Source: Trichosporon coremiiforme
Taxonomy: Eukaryota; Basidiomycota; Tremellomycetes; Trichosporonales; Trichosporonaceae
DNA: 64,000 bases
Reading direction: 5' to 3'
NCBI GenBank assembly: GCA_039545355.1
Contig: BCJJ01000001.1
Location: 152,427-216,426, forward strand
The notes under the pieces are model-generated. The model saw nothing but the letters and a program-made list of their open reading frames with translations. It searched no databases and was not told where the DNA came from. Below, in pieces: positions 33,326 to 45,400 of the stretch (position 1 is the stretch's first letter; every line of letters starts with the position of its first letter). A program made the position numbers and the translations under genes.

Positions 33326-34164
33326 CTTGAAGTCTCTGTCGAATCAATCCAGGCGACGGAAGATTCCTCTTGCTCCGAGTAAAGGCCGCCCTACGTTTTC
33401 TCTGCCGACGATCTGCGCGAGTCGATCGAGAACCGGGTGGCGAGTTGCGAGATGGGGTGAAGGGTGGCGATGGAGTGAGTAGCTCGCCCTCTATAGTGTC
33501 CTACATCACTTGCTGTGCGACAGTGACCTCAGAACTCTGTCTGCCTCACCGACGGCTTTTCGGCAATACATCTTGTGGCGCACGTGGCAGGGTCTCGATC
33601 TGATCGTGCCTGGCAGTCGCTTTTCTTGTCAGCGATGGTGTTTCGAACTTGTTTCGTCGCGTTGACGTCTGAACAACAGCATCCCCAATGCATAGACACT
33701 CGACCTGGGGATCTCCTGGAGCACTTGCACAATGCGCGAAACTGTCATGGCACAAAGCCACCACGCTGTGTGACATGAGCCTTTTGCTGAAAATGGTGGC
33801 CGTTCATTCGGCCGAATGCTGAAAGATCGATTATCTGATAACAGCGCCATCTCTGGCACTGTTCCTGGTCAGCAGCAAGTGTTCAAAGAGGCATGAAGAG
33901 GCGCCCTATCCTGAAGCATTGCGCCATGCTGGACCGCAGCGCTCGGACGTCACACCTGCTCAAAATACTCATTAACCGGCTTTGTGCCAAGACACTCGTC
34001 AGTACCTTACGTAACCGTAAGTCCCGCAATGAGCAGTTGCCGGCCAGGTTTGGGAACCAGCTGTTGTTGTCAAGGCACCGGATTCCGAAATGTTGCTGGC
34101 TACGGTGGACTTTTGATTGAGATCCATTCACCGCCCAGTTCATGTTGTCTGTCGTCATCCAGCA
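33326..34164. other. Divergent promoter region, nucleoporin / K+ channel
   Basis: This is 839 bp between two divergent start codons. No supported gene or RNA is seen. An inverted pair around TACCTTACGTAACCGTA lies near 34002-34019. Confidence 0.4.
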
Positions 34165-35867
34165 ATGACTTCCTACCCACCAAGCTCCTCCCTCCCAGCG
34201 GAGGAGTTCGAGTTAACAGGACCGACCCTCGCACCGACGACCTCACGCACCCCCCGACAGAAGACGTTGACACTGAACCCGAACTCGTCATCGACTCTGC
34301 TGTTCTCAGCCGCCTCTACTGCGACGCACAGACGACCAAGGCGGACCAGCTCAAACCCTATCAAGTCTGGAGCTGAGTCTGAAGGCTCTAGGGTGTACAG
34401 CCGGAGTCACTTCCTGCAGGATGACCTGGATCAAGGGGACACCGAGGAGGTTCATGTCCCCGACTTCGCTCACATCCTGGGTCTTCATGACCCCGTGGAG
34501 GACTCGTTCAATATTGCGTCGAACATGAAGAGCAGATGGAAGAGGAAGCTGTATCTTCTCATGGAGGATCCAAGCAGTTGCCGGGAGGCCTTCTTCATCC
34601 ACGTCACGGTCACTGGTGCCATCCTTTTCAGGTCAGTAATGCGATGACGCTTGGAAACGATAGCTGACGCTGCCCAGTGTTGCACTCACGACGATGCTGA
34701 CCCTGCCTGTGTTCAACACGAACCCGGGGGCGATCAAGGCTCTCTTCGGATTGGACACGGCGCTGGTCGTCCTCTTTACGATCGAGTATATCGCGCGATC
34801 TCTTGCGCACAGCGACTCGTGGTCGATGTACTATAACTGGGTGACTTCTTTCTTCGCGATTCTCGACCTGCTCTCAATTCTGCCCTACTACATTGAGCTC
34901 GCGCGCCAGGACGACACATCGACGCTGTTCCGCTTCTCGATCCTGCGCACATTCCGTCTGCTGCGTGTCTTCCGTGCCTTCCGGTACCAGAACCAGATGC
35001 TCCTGACAATCGAGGTCATGTACGTGGCAGTGCGGCGCTCCAAGGATGCCCTCATTGCTATCTCGTACTTCATTGTTCTCGTGCTGGTGCTGTTCTCGAC
35101 TTTGATTTACTTCGCGGAGCGCGGTACGTGGGACCCGACATTGAGCGCTTTCGTCGACTCGGACGGAGAAGTCTCACCGTTCTCTAGTATCCCGGAGACG
35201 ACCTGGTTCTGCCTGGTGACTATGAGTACGACAGGATATGGTGACGTGACACCCAAGACCGCTCTCGGAAAGATCCTGGCAGTACCTCTGCTCCTCTTCG
35301 GCTTGCTGCTCATTGCTCTGCCTTCATTCGTTCTAGGGCGCAATTTCGCAATCGTCCACGACGCCATGGTGGCCTCTGCGAAGCATGTGAGTTTAAAGAG
35401 GAAGAACGGCGGAAACTAACGCCCAGATCACGCAGAGAAGCCCGCGTGACTCTGTTTCGGATGACGGGACACACATTCAGTCCTCGTTGACTCCTATTGA
35501 GGAAGCGGAGAGTTCGTCTGCTCCTCTGTTACCCGTATCTGCACGATCGGCACCGTCCAACAGCAGCAGCAGGGACCGCTCTCCGGCGCCTGGCAGCGGA
35601 TTCCACGATGGCCATCCCATGCAGATGCCGATGTGGGCAGGAGACGCATCAACAGGACGATCAGCACCGACCCGCGATACGCGGGATCTGACGAATACGA
35701 AGCTGGCTAAGAACCAGTATGTGCTGCTTGAGCAGATTGAGTCTCTGAGGAAGACGATAGACAAGCAGGGCGAGATGCTCGAGGTTCTAACAAAAGCTCT
35801 CGTGGAGGTCAAGCAGGACAAGGGCAAGGGGAAGGCTGCAGGATACGACCACGAGCACCACGACTGA
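34165..35867 (+). CDS. Voltage-gated potassium channel (Kv type)
   Basis: This is a six-helix voltage-gated K+ channel subunit of the plasma or an internal membrane. Three exons give 538 residues, with introns at 34632-34677 and 35387-35426. After a disordered N-terminus of about 120 residues come S1 (FIHVTVTGAILFSVALTTML), S2 (LDTALVVLFTIEYIARSL) and S3 (FFAILDLLSILPYYIEL). The S4 voltage sensor has regularly spaced arginines (RFSILRTFRLLRVFRAFR). S5, the pore with selectivity filter TTGYGD and S6 (LLLFGLLLIALPSFVLG) follow. A polar C-terminal tail ends in a predicted coiled coil (LLEQIESLRKTIDKQGEMLE) that may tetramerise the channel. Full Kv architecture is rather uncommon in fungi compared with TOK/TRK transporters. 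The physiological role here is unknown. Confidence 0.95.
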
Positions 35868-36123
35868 CACCCCATAGACACATGTAGATTACATGCATAG
35901 ACGGCCACTTGTACATCCCTAGTCCATTGCACACCCACCTCGCTCATAAGTAAGCTGATTAGTAAGCAGAACGAGATGGCGATAAGGCGGAAATACTTCC
36001 GCTAACACCGTCGAATATAAAGAGCGGCCACTGGTAGATCCTTCGATCAGCGATCCAGTCTCCGATCTTGATGTCACTTTGAACTCAATCGCGACTTTGT
36101 TCTGAACTTGCACAACACTTACA

Positions 36124-37197
36124 ATGACCACGATACCATTGCCGACCGAGAACCTCGGCCCTGCTGCCGATTTTGTGCGGCCGGACTTCCACCAAGTCAA
36201 TCTGAACATTGAGAACTACCTCAAGCAGGAGCGCAACTTCAAGCTCGATTCCGGTATGTTGGTTCTATCCCTCTGACATCTGTCTTTGTTCCTTATACTG
36301 ACGTTCAGATGAGCAGATCTGTCGAATGAACTTGCAGCCAGAAGGCTGCATCTTCGAGCACAACTGCCCGCTGCGACACACGCAGCCTGCCCCGATCAAC
36401 TTCAAGCCGCAGCCGCCGCTCCCGACGCATCCGCGTGAGCGCGAGAAGAAGACGACCGTGTGCAAGCACTACCTCCGTAACCTATGCAAGGTCGGCGACA
36501 ACTGCGAGTACACGCACGACTGGAACCTGCGGACGATGCCTACGTGTGTTTGGTTCGTCAAGCTCGGCAAGTGCGAGCTCGGCGGCGAGTGCCTCTACTA
36601 CCATCCCAAGGACCGGCGCGTTGAGTGCCCCGACTACAACAGGGGTTTCTGCAGGCTGGGTCCCGAGTGCCCACGGCGGCACGTCAGGCGGACACTGTGC
36701 CAGGCATACCTTGCTGGATTCTGCCCCGACGGGCCAGACTGCAAGCAGGCTCAGTAAGTGTTAGGCTAGCATTTGGATCTTGATAACTAACAAACAGCCC
36801 TTCGCCCAAACTCCCCGACCCCGAGTCATATGTCAACCCCCCGGTGCCGGACCCAAAGCAATCCGGCCCCCCACCGCAGCTTCCCGCTGGATACGGACGA
36901 TGGAGAGAGTACAAGTACGATCCGAACGCCGTTGTCGTCCCCGCGCCTGCCTGGACGGAGGGCGGAAGTCTGCAGGGATGGCGTGCTGGCGGCTTCTTGT
37001 CTGGACACGCGCGACGAGGAGACCACCGCGATCGCGACGGCGGTGGAGAGGACGGCGGCCGCAGAGGAGGATGGGTCAAGGATCTCAGCACTATCCTCTG
37101 CTTCAGGTGTAACCAGTACGGGCACTTTGCGAACCAGTGCCCGAACGACGCTGTCCCTGGTGACCGTGGCGGCCTGAGGGGCGGCGGCAGTCGTTAA
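36124..37197 (+). CDS. YTH1: CPSF30/Yth1 mRNA 3'-end processing zinc-finger protein
   Basis: This is the CPSF subunit that recognises the poly(A) signal with WDR33 and docks Fip1. Three exons give 324 residues, with introns at 36254-36308 and 36754-36797. Five CCCH fingers follow in order: CRMNLQPEGCIFEHNCPLRH, CKHYLRNLCKVGDNCEYTH, CVWFVKLGKCELGGECLYYH, CPDYNRGFCRLGPECPRRH and CQAYLAGFCPDGPDCKQAH, with the last closing across intron 2. A Gly/Arg-rich region (GDHRDRDGGGEDGGRRGG) and a C-terminal CCHC knuckle (CFRCNQYGHFANQC) complete the protein. Budding-yeast Yth1 lacks the knuckle, whereas animal CPSF4 has it. The gene is convergent with HAS1. Confidence 0.96.
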
Positions 37198-37416
37198 TGT
37201 CGCGTATGTAGGTTAGGTAGAGAGTTACATTACATTGCAGATGTACCACTATGTCAAACACTCAGGATGAGGATGGGGAAGGACCTTGTCGCTGCTGCAG
37301 TTGCAGAGAGAAATGGTCAGTTGGCTGGTTGAGGGTGTAAAGTGTAGCAGCATGAGCCAAAATGAGAATCTAGTAGCATGCCAAATACAAACAATAAACT
37401 GAAGCAGATGTCAAAC

Positions 37417-39090
37417 CTATGAGCGGCCACCCTTCTTGTGGCCACGGTTGCGGTAGTACGCCTTCTTGATCTCCCCGTCTCCCTTGTGAGCCTTCGAGGG
37501 GGGCTCGTCGTCGTCGCTGTCGTCTGCCGACTTCTTCGCCTTAACCGACCCCACGCTGATGTTGACCTTTGGCGGGACGGAGAAGCCGAACGCCTTTGCA
37601 ACCTTGGCGAGGTCGAGCTTGTTGACGTCGAAGATCTTCTTCAGCGAGTACGAAGCGTACGCCTGCAGGTAACTTCTGAAGCCGTCGCGCGCCGACGTGT
37701 TCAGGTAGTGGTTCTTCGAGATCAGGCTCTCGAGCTGCTTCTGCACGTCCGCGATCTTCTTCTGCGGGAACTGGTACTCGTTCAGAGGCACCTTAGCGAC
37801 CTTGAGGAAGCGGAGGAAGCCGAGCTCGGAGGGAAGGAGGAAGAGGAGGGACTTGCCGGACTTGCCGGCACGCGCAGTTCGGCCGACACGGTGGATGTAG
37901 TCTCGCGGGTCATCAGGAGGGTCGAACTGGATGATCCAGTCAACCTTCGGGATGTCGAGACCACGGGCGGCGACGTCCGTGCAGAGAAGGATACCGTTGG
38001 GGGCGTTGCAGAACTCGAAGAAGGTGTTCGTGCGCTTCTGCTGCTTTTGCTTGCCGTGCAGGTCGAGTACCGGCACGTCAATGTAGTTGAGCAGCTCGGC
38101 GTGGTACTTGACCGAGTTACACGACGAGAAGAAGACAATAACCTTCTTCTTCAGGTTGCGCTTCAGGAACGTGAAGAGGAGGAGGAATCGCCGGTCGCTG
38201 TCGCACACGACATAGCCCTGCTCGAGGAACTGGGCGGTGGAGGTGTCCTTCTTCTCATCGACGTTGATGTAGAGGGGACCCGGTCGGAGCGAGATACGGG
38301 CGAGGTCAGTGACCTTGGTCGTCTGGGTCGCGGAGAAGAGCATCGACTGGCGGTTGTCGTCGGGCAGAATCTTGATAATCTGGCGCATCTCGTCCTCGAA
38401 ACCAACCTCGAGGATACGGTCAGCCTCATCGATAACGAGAGCCTTCAGATTCTTGAAGATGAAACCCTTGGTGTTCTGCAGGTGGTCGAGAAGACGACCG
38501 GGGGTGGCGACGAGAAGGTTGACGCCCTTGACGAGCTTGTCTGCCTCTGCCTTGCGGTTGGCGCCGCCCATGACAATACCGAACGTCTGGCTGTGGCCCT
38601 GCATGAGGTCCTTGACAACACCGAGAATCTGAAGCGCGAGCTCACGCGTGGGCGAGATGATAATGACACCTGTACCGTTCGCGGGCTTGAAGCGGAGCTG
38701 GTGAAGCATCTCAACGGCGGGGACGAGGAAAGCCATCGTCTTACCGGAACCGGTACGGGCCGCGCCGAGGACGTCCTTTCCAGCAAGGAGAGGAGGGATG
38801 GTGCGCGCCTGGACCTCGGTCATAGTCTCGAAGCCCATGCGAGCAATGGAGTCGATCGTCGGTCTTGAGAGCTGCAGCGACGAGAAGGGGACACGCTCGT
38901 ACTCGTTGGACGAGCCGTTGGGGGCGTCATCGAGCTTGACCTTCGAGGAGGAGGGCTCAGGGGACTCGCTGTCCTGCTGGAGAGCCTGAGCGTCGACCTC
39001 GACATCGGTAGCGGGCTGCTCGTCGGCGCCTCCCTTCGACGAGCGCTTGCGCTTCTTGGTTTTGTCGACCTTAACTTGGGCGGCGGACAT
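37417..39090 (-). CDS. HAS1: ATP-dependent RNA helicase Has1 (DEAD box)
   Basis: Has1 is a nucleolar DEAD-box helicase needed for both 40S and 60S ribosomal subunit maturation. It is intronless, with 557 residues. The N-terminus is Lys/Arg-rich ([15 protein letters not shown]). Helicase motifs run in order: motif [10 protein letters not shown], Ia [10 protein letters not shown] (MGGANRK), Ib [67 protein letters not shown] and [14 protein letters not shown]. The Has1-specific C-terminal sequence ([34 protein letters not shown]) separates it from other DEAD-box proteins. It is divergent from a UTP5/WDR43-like gene of the same pathway. Confidence 0.97.
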   Translation of the reverse strand: MSAAQVKVDKTKKRKRSSKGGADEQPATDVEVDAQALQQDSESPEPSSSKVKLDDAPNGSSNEYERVPFSSLQLSRPTIDSIARMGFETMTEVQARTIPPLLAGKDVLGAARTGSGKTMAFLVPAVEMLHQLRFKPANGTGVIIISPTRELALQILGVVKDLMQGHSQTFGIVMGGANRKAEADKLVKGVNLLVATPGRLLDHLQNTKGFIFKNLKALVIDEADRILEVGFEDEMRQIIKILPDDNRQSMLFSATQTTKVTDLARISLRPGPLYINVDEKKDTSTAQFLEQGYVVCDSDRRFLLLFTFLKRNLKKKVIVFFSSCNSVKYHAELLNYIDVPVLDLHGKQKQQKRTNTFFEFCNAPNGILLCTDVAARGLDIPKVDWIIQFDPPDDPRDYIHRVGRTARAGKSGKSLLFLLPSELGFLRFLKVAKVPLNEYQFPQKKIADVQKQLESLISKNHYLNTSARDGFRSYLQAYASYSLKKIFDVNKLDLAKVAKAFGFSVPPKVNISVGSVKAKKSADDSDDDEPPSKAHKGDGEIKKAYYRNRGHKKGGRS

Positions 39091-40115
39091 GCTGCTGTTG
39101 TTGTGCTAAGCAGATTTGCAGTCGGTCATTTCGTCAGACCCAGTTATCGATCTTCGCTTCTGAGATTGAAATTCTGGGAGAAAAGGTGGAAGAACTCGAC
39201 CAAAATAATATTTATCGCTTTTGGTTCCGTCATCGCTCGCACCGGGGTTGTGAATAATTTCTACTGATAAACGCGCAAGTGACATCCATCTCTGACTTTA
39301 TCCCACCACCACCTCTTACTTCGGCTGCTGCAACAGCGAAGAGTCTTTCAGACTCGCGATCTAGAGAGTCTTGAACGGACACATCCCCAAGAGGTAAGCG
39401 TCACTTCCATCAACCGTTGTTCTCCGCGATTCCTCGGGCAGTTTCCTGCCGAGAATTTCAGCTCGAGGTGGACGACACCCGGCACCAGCAAGGATGACCA
39501 CTGTGTAACACATTTCAAACTAGAGTCTGTTATGGCCAAGCGCCGAAGACACTGAAACGCACACTCTGAGCACCCCACAACCAATTCGTTTGCGCGTGTT
39601 CCGGACGCTGACTTCGCGAAGCTCGACGATCGTCATCGCTTGACACTCCGCTCTATCCCATCTTGCCCAAAAGGATCGACTCGTAAGTGTCTCTCCTGCT
39701 CGCTTTACAAGATGTCCCATATGGGAATTACCGCCTGAGTCCGCTGCGATGGCCGTCTTAATTGCCGGTTGTCGCGGTTGGGCGTTGTAGACAAAACATG
39801 GCTGTTTTATTTTTACTGATCTCGATCATCTGATTGGATATTCTTGAGTTTGGCCATGGCTAACAGGCGTAGTTTTGCTAGAGTTGTCCAATCCTCTTCT
39901 GCCATCGCGACTTAGACCATATACCGAGTGAGTGTCTGTTCTCGTGTCCCCCAACCTAGCAATAAATGATGATCACATCACGACGGTCTACTTACATATT
40001 CCTGGTGAAAAGGCCCGAAACCCAATACATTAAATTGTATCCCGGGCACCCAATCTGAGCCATCTAATCACACCCTTCTGTTTGATTGGAGACACAGGCT
40101 GACGTTATTCTAGCT
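39091..40115. other. Divergent promoter region HAS1 / UTP5-like with probable 5'-UTR intron
   Basis: This is 1025 bp between two divergent start codons. Directly before the UTP5-like ATG is a splice-acceptor context (GGCTGACGTTATTCTAG, acceptor ending 40113), with candidate donors GTAAGTGTCTC at 39683 and GTGAGTGTCTG at about 39927. The UTP5-like mRNA probably has an intron in its 5' UTR. No coding sequence is supported here. Confidence 0.45.
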
Positions 40116-42200
40116 ATGGCACCTAGGTCTGCTCAGGCGGGCCCCTCTCGCTCCCAGAAGAGCGCCGCCCAGGCTCCCCCTGCTTCTCCGTCCGTCTCGG
40201 GTTTCAACCCCTCGAGGACGCACTTTGCTCTCGCCCTTCCTGTTCTTGGATCGGCCGACAAGGTTCAGGTTTGGGATGTCGCCGCCGATGCCGTCGTCGC
40301 CGAGTGGGAAATCCCGGGCGCTGCCCAGGTCTCTGCCCTCTGCTGGGCGTCTGTCGCTTCCTCTGGCTCTGCCAAGAAGCGGAGACGGCGGAAGTCCCTT
40401 CCCGGTGACGGCGGTGACGATGACGTCCTCCTGATCGCTACCAACAAGGGAACGACGTCGACCTTTCTCTCCTACATTCCACTGAAGGGAGAAGTCATTC
40501 GGACATCGCCCCTGCCTGGCAAAGCTACTGCTGCCTGGTCTGACGAGCACGGCGTCATCGTTGCTACGGACGATGAGCTCCTCGTCCTTGGCCCCGACGC
40601 CTCGAGCATCTCGAACACGTTCGACCTGCCTTCGAGCTCCAACTCACCCTCGGCTGTCGCCATCTTGCCGACTTCTACCCCCGATGTGCTGCACGTCATC
40701 GTCGGTACGATGTCGGTCACTGCCGTCCACCTTTCACTCTCCTCTTCCTCTGTCTCCCACACCTCTTCCCCCATCCCGGCTTCCACCACCGCCATCACCT
40801 CATTACAGCCGCTGCCTCTGTCCCAGCAGGGCGCTTCCTTCCTCGTGGTCTCCGAGGGCGACCGGACAGTATCCCAGTATACTTTCCCTTCTCCTACGGC
40901 TACCGCGAAGCTTTCCTACCGGTACGCCTCCCCGACACTCTCGCCTGCGCACTCGTTGGCTGTCTCACCCGAGCTCCTCTCCGTGCTGCACTTCTCTGGC
41001 GAGATCTCCCTCTTCACCCTCCCCTCTGAGGTTGACTTCGCCCGGCCAAAGTCAGACTCGAGGCCGAAGATCGTTAAGCTCGTCGAGGGCAAGGAGGAGC
41101 GCACTGCCCACCTTGTTCGCGCTGAGTTCGCCCCCGTCGAGCAGGGTGCTCCGGGAGCCCTCTGGTGTGGTCGCATGGCCGGTGGTGGCCGCGTCAAGTG
41201 GTACAAGGCTGTGTTCGAGCAGCCTGAGGGCGGCCTCCGTCAGACCACTGTTGTCAAGTGTGACGCCCAGGATCTTGTCAACAGCGCCAGCGCCGCCGAC
41301 GGCCCCTCTCTTCTCCGCTTCAAGGCGCCCGCCAACACTGTCCAGGTTGCCGACGAGGACGAATCTGAGCCCGCGGCGGCCCTGCCCACGGATGTGGACA
41401 TGGCTGACGCCTCGCTCGGCGAGCGTCTCCTTGCCCTGCCCAACGGAGCACAGGCCAACGGAGAGTCGCAAGCCCAGCTTGACGGGCCCGTCAACGCCGC
41501 GTCGCTCACACGTCTCCTCGTGCAGGCGCTGCACACCTCGGACCCTGCTCTCCTCACTCTCTGCCTATCGCACCGCGACCCGGTCCTGATCCGCAACACG
41601 GTGCGCAAGCTACCGTCGCAGATGGCTCTGCCTCTGCTCAAGGCATGCGTTGAGCGCCTTGGCCAGGGCAAGGGCGCGAACCGCCGCGGGGGTGGTCGCG
41701 GCAACATGCAGAATGAGCAGCAGGGCCGCGGCACCGTCGAGTGGGTCAAGGGCGTGCTCGTTGAGCGCGGCAACATCCTCATGACGCTTCCGTCTCTCCC
41801 GCAGCAACTGTCCCAGCTCCAGCGCATCCTCGACCAGCGCATCGAGCTGTACCAGCCCCTCCTCTCTCTCAGCGGCAAACTCGACCTCGCTCTCTCGCAG
41901 ATCAACGTGCGCCGCCTCGCGCTCGAGAAGGCCGAGGACGAGCACGGCGAAGGCGAGCACTACATCGAGGGCGAGAGCGACGACGAAGTCGAGGTCGAGT
42001 ACGGCAACGACGACGAGGACGTCGAGGACATCAACATGATGGCCGGCTCGAGCGACGAGGACGACGATGATGAGGAGGACTCGGAGGTTGACGACGAGGA
42101 TGACGTCCTCGACTCGGACGACGAGGCTCTCCTTGACGTTGAGGCTGAGGAGAGCGACGACGAGGACGACGATGACGAGGAGGACTCGGACGACGAGTAG
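40116..42200 (+). CDS. UTP5: SSU processome WD-repeat protein, Utp5/WDR43-like (Utp12 domain)
   Basis: This is a t-UTP/UTP-A-type component of the 90S pre-ribosome, linked to rDNA transcription and 18S rRNA processing. It is intronless from ATG 40116, with 694 residues. The N-terminal 400 residues fit a degenerate WD40 propeller (FALALPVLGSADKVQVWDV at the start). The Utp12 domain follows, with SLTRLLVQALHTSDPALLTLCLSHRDP, KLPSQMALPLLKACVERL and ILMTLPSLPQQLSQLQRILD, then QPLLSLSGKLDLALSQINVR. The last 70 residues are almost entirely Asp/Glu/Ser, an acidic tail common in nucleolar proteins. Among Utp12-domain proteins (Utp4, 5, 9, 12, 13) the layout fits Utp5/WDR43 best, but the paralogue assignment is by architecture only. 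Confidence 0.72.
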   Translation: MAPRSAQAGPSRSQKSAAQAPPASPSVSGFNPSRTHFALALPVLGSADKVQVWDVAADAVVAEWEIPGAAQVSALCWASVASSGSAKKRRRRKSLPGDGGDDDVLLIATNKGTTSTFLSYIPLKGEVIRTSPLPGKATAAWSDEHGVIVATDDELLVLGPDASSISNTFDLPSSSNSPSAVAILPTSTPDVLHVIVGTMSVTAVHLSLSSSSVSHTSSPIPASTTAITSLQPLPLSQQGASFLVVSEGDRTVSQYTFPSPTATAKLSYRYASPTLSPAHSLAVSPELLSVLHFSGEISLFTLPSEVDFARPKSDSRPKIVKLVEGKEERTAHLVRAEFAPVEQGAPGALWCGRMAGGGRVKWYKAVFEQPEGGLRQTTVVKCDAQDLVNSASAADGPSLLRFKAPANTVQVADEDESEPAAALPTDVDMADASLGERLLALPNGAQANGESQAQLDGPVNAASLTRLLVQALHTSDPALLTLCLSHRDPVLIRNTVRKLPSQMALPLLKACVERLGQGKGANRRGGGRGNMQNEQQGRGTVEWVKGVLVERGNILMTLPSLPQQLSQLQRILDQRIELYQPLLSLSGKLDLALSQINVRRLALEKAEDEHGEGEHYIEGESDDEVEVEYGNDDEDVEDINMMAGSSDEDDDDEEDSEVDDEDDVLDSDDEALLDVEAEESDDEDDDDEEDSDDE

Positions 42201-42401
42201 ACATCATCTTGCATCTAATGTATCATCTCTTGTAGTAATGTATCATTACCACCTTGCTATCTGCTGCTGCATGCTACACTACATCCCGCTTGCATTCCAC
42301 TAACACACTCGTACACTGTATCCCTTGCATACTCGGCAGAACTTGATCAAAATATCTAAATAAACTTCTATCCAAACCCTCTTGATACCTAAATGCGTTT
42401 T

Positions 42402-45400
42402 CTAGTTGAAGTAGCACAGCGTCTCCTTGACCTTGTTAGCGAGGGGCACGACCTGTCCGATCTCCCCGAGCGCAAGGCCGTCGAGCTTGACAATGCGCCC
42501 GAAGCAGTTGTCCATGATATGGAGGCTTTGGTTCTCCATGTCCTCCTCGAACTTTTCGATCTCGATCCAGCCAAAGTCGTTGATCTTGCCGCCCTGGAAG
42601 TCGCGGATGCGGTCCTGGCGCTTCTGTAGAAGCGCCTCGAGCCACGCGTACGTCGTCTGGATCAGCTGCTTCAGGTTGACTTCTGGGATCGGGCCGTTCA
42701 GCACGCGGATGCTGTCTCCGATCGACTGGTAGATCTGCCCGGCCGAGGAGGCGTCAACGTGCAAGATTGACTGGATCAGGATTGCGAACAGCTGTTCGAG
42801 GCTCGACTGGTTCGAGACGTACGCGTGCGCGTCCTTCGACACCTGCAGCAGTCCCGGGATCAGGAAGTATGCCGACTCGCGCACACCCTCGGACATCGTG
42901 CTGTCCAGCGCGTTTAATGTGATCGCCATGGTGTCCGAGAGGTACGGCGCGAATGCGGCGCGCATCTCGTGCACATACGACGCGAGCACGTTGAACGACT
43001 CCTCCTTCTCAACCATCTCGGCACTCTGGTGGTAGTAGAACGCGTCCACGTCGCCGTCATCCTCTGGCGGCGGTGGCGGAACGTACGACGCCGCGTGCAG
43101 CAGCGGCGGAATCACAAACTGCAGAAATGGCGCAAAGTCCTGTCCGATCGTGCGCGCCAAACCGAGCCACGCGTCACCGAGGTATGGCCGTCGGCTGTCG
43201 TCTGGCGTCGTGATAGAGTTCTGGATCGTGAGGAACGCCTGACACAGAGTCGCCGTGTCCTTGTAAGAGTGTTCCTTGCTGACTGCTTCGGCTGTAGGGT
43301 CAGCTAAAAGAAGGCACACAACAGCTTACCGATGAAGCTCGCGCACCGCATACTCCGCCCGACCAGTCGCTTCTGAAGCTCCCCCGCTGTTTTCTCTGGC
43401 GGAGCAGTCAGAATCCGCAGGTTCATATCCATGATCTTGCGGTAGTAAGGGATGAACGCCGGTCCAGAGTGCGTCGCAATCGAGCCGATCGCCGACAGGA
43501 TTTGCTCCTTGATGTAATTCGGCCCCGGCTGGATGAAGGCATTCATGAGAGCCGTCAGGATTTGCTCCAACCGGTTCTCAAACACCGGGGCGTCGTTGTA
43601 GTCGTAGAAGTGGATGAGCAGCGCAGCCGCCGCCTCCCGAACTCTGCTCTGTCAGCTATGATGCCCCATTCTTAGCTGGTGCCCGCGTTGCTTCGTACTA
43701 ACCGGGCCACGGGGTCTTCAAGCAATCGCAATGCCACGTCCAGAACGGCGTCGGAATACTCGTTCTGCATCACTCCCTCCAGGTGTGTGCACAGCTGCGA
43801 GATCGCGAAGAGGAAGCCATATCGCACTCGCGCGTGCTGATCCGTGACAGCCGGTGAGATGAGCCTGTACGTCAGTTGGATACGAGCCTGACAAAACTTA
43901 CTCTAAGATCCCTCGTACATCGCTCTTCATGTACTCTGCTGTCCCCGCTGCGACGGTACCGATAGCGGTCAGGGAGCAGTACTTGGCCCGCCAGTCGTCC
44001 TGCTTCAGGAGAATGCTCGCCTGGTCAACGACAGCCTTTAGCGGCAGCGAGTCCTGGAGGATCTGCGCGAGACGGTCGAGCATCTCCTCGCTGTAGGCGG
44101 GGTACGTCTCGTCCTCATCATCGAGGTTCTGCTCCTCAACCCAGTCCGTGCAGTCGTCGTGGGCAAAGCTCGCAATCTGCCGCGAGATGAGCGAGTTGAC
44201 AATCTCGAACGTAAGGTAGCCGTTCTCCCACGTCGTCGCCTCGATTGGATTCGAGACGATCAGGCTGTTCAGAATCTCGTACGCCATGTTCGCAACACCC
44301 TCCCACATCTCAATGTCCATCTGCTTCTGCGCGTGATACCGGCTGAAATTGAACGAGCTGCCCTCCGCCGTGTTCGATGGCGAGATGCACGTCAGGAGGA
44401 AGGGAAGGGCTGTCGGGAGCGTCGGTTGGAAGAGCTCGGGATAGTTCGAGGCAACATCGATCAGCGGCTGCAGCGCGAGCTCCTTCACATCGTCGGGAAG
44501 GTTGGGAAGAATCTGATCGTCAGCTCACGCCGACCATTGGGAAGCTTACCTCGAAGGCATTGGAGATCAAGCCCGGGCCGAAAACCTCCCTCTCGTTCGT
44601 GCTGAGGCCATAGTCCAGCACGCCTCTCGTTGCCTTCAGAGCCTCGACCTTCACGTCCACACTGGGATCCTGAATTCCACCGAGGAGCAGCTCGGCCACG
44701 CGCGGTCCCGTTCCATCATTCGTTCCACTTGAGAGTAGGTTCGGGACGAGGTCGAGCAGCTGGAATGGGGTGTAGCGGTGGAAGGGATGCTGCGAGACGG
44801 CAAGCTCGAGCAGGAGGTTTTGCAGCTCTGTAAACGGGCCTGGCTGTCAGCTTCAAGATAGCGGACCACGCAGCTGGTGCGGGGAGCATGGAGAAGACAT
44901 TCCATCAGAGCATCCAGGGAAGCTCACCCGCGGCATAGGGCGCGCCCTAGTGAAGAGAGTTTGAAGAGCACTCACGGTTCCTCCTCTGGCTCGCCTTGAT
45001 CCATTCAGCGACGCAGACTCCAAGACCCTTCCGGAGCCTTGGGTCCATCTCATCGCGCAAGCCGGCAATGAGGACCTTCTCGATCCGCGTCCGGGTTGTT
45101 TCTGGAAGGTGATCGAACGGATTCGGATTGAACTTGAACGACACTCTTCGTAGCAAGATCAGAGCCAGGAGACGTTGCTGTTTGTGTCAGCTAACCATCG
45201 CCAAGGAAGTAGCTGCGAGTTATCACTCGTGGTAACAAGTGTCATAATACCTTCCCCGACCCTCTGTTGTAGACCATCAGGGTATGTACCTCGTCGAACT
45301 GAAAGATCGGCACTCACGTCGAGCTGGAAGCCACCGACGCCCTGGGCGCCGACCTGGGCGAGGAGGAGGAGAACTCCGCCTGCATTCAACGTGATCAGTT

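Noticed and set aside
37438..38868. 476-codon plus-strand frame across HAS1
   Set aside because: It is the antisense shadow of a G+C-rich DEAD-box gene with intact motifs on the other strand.
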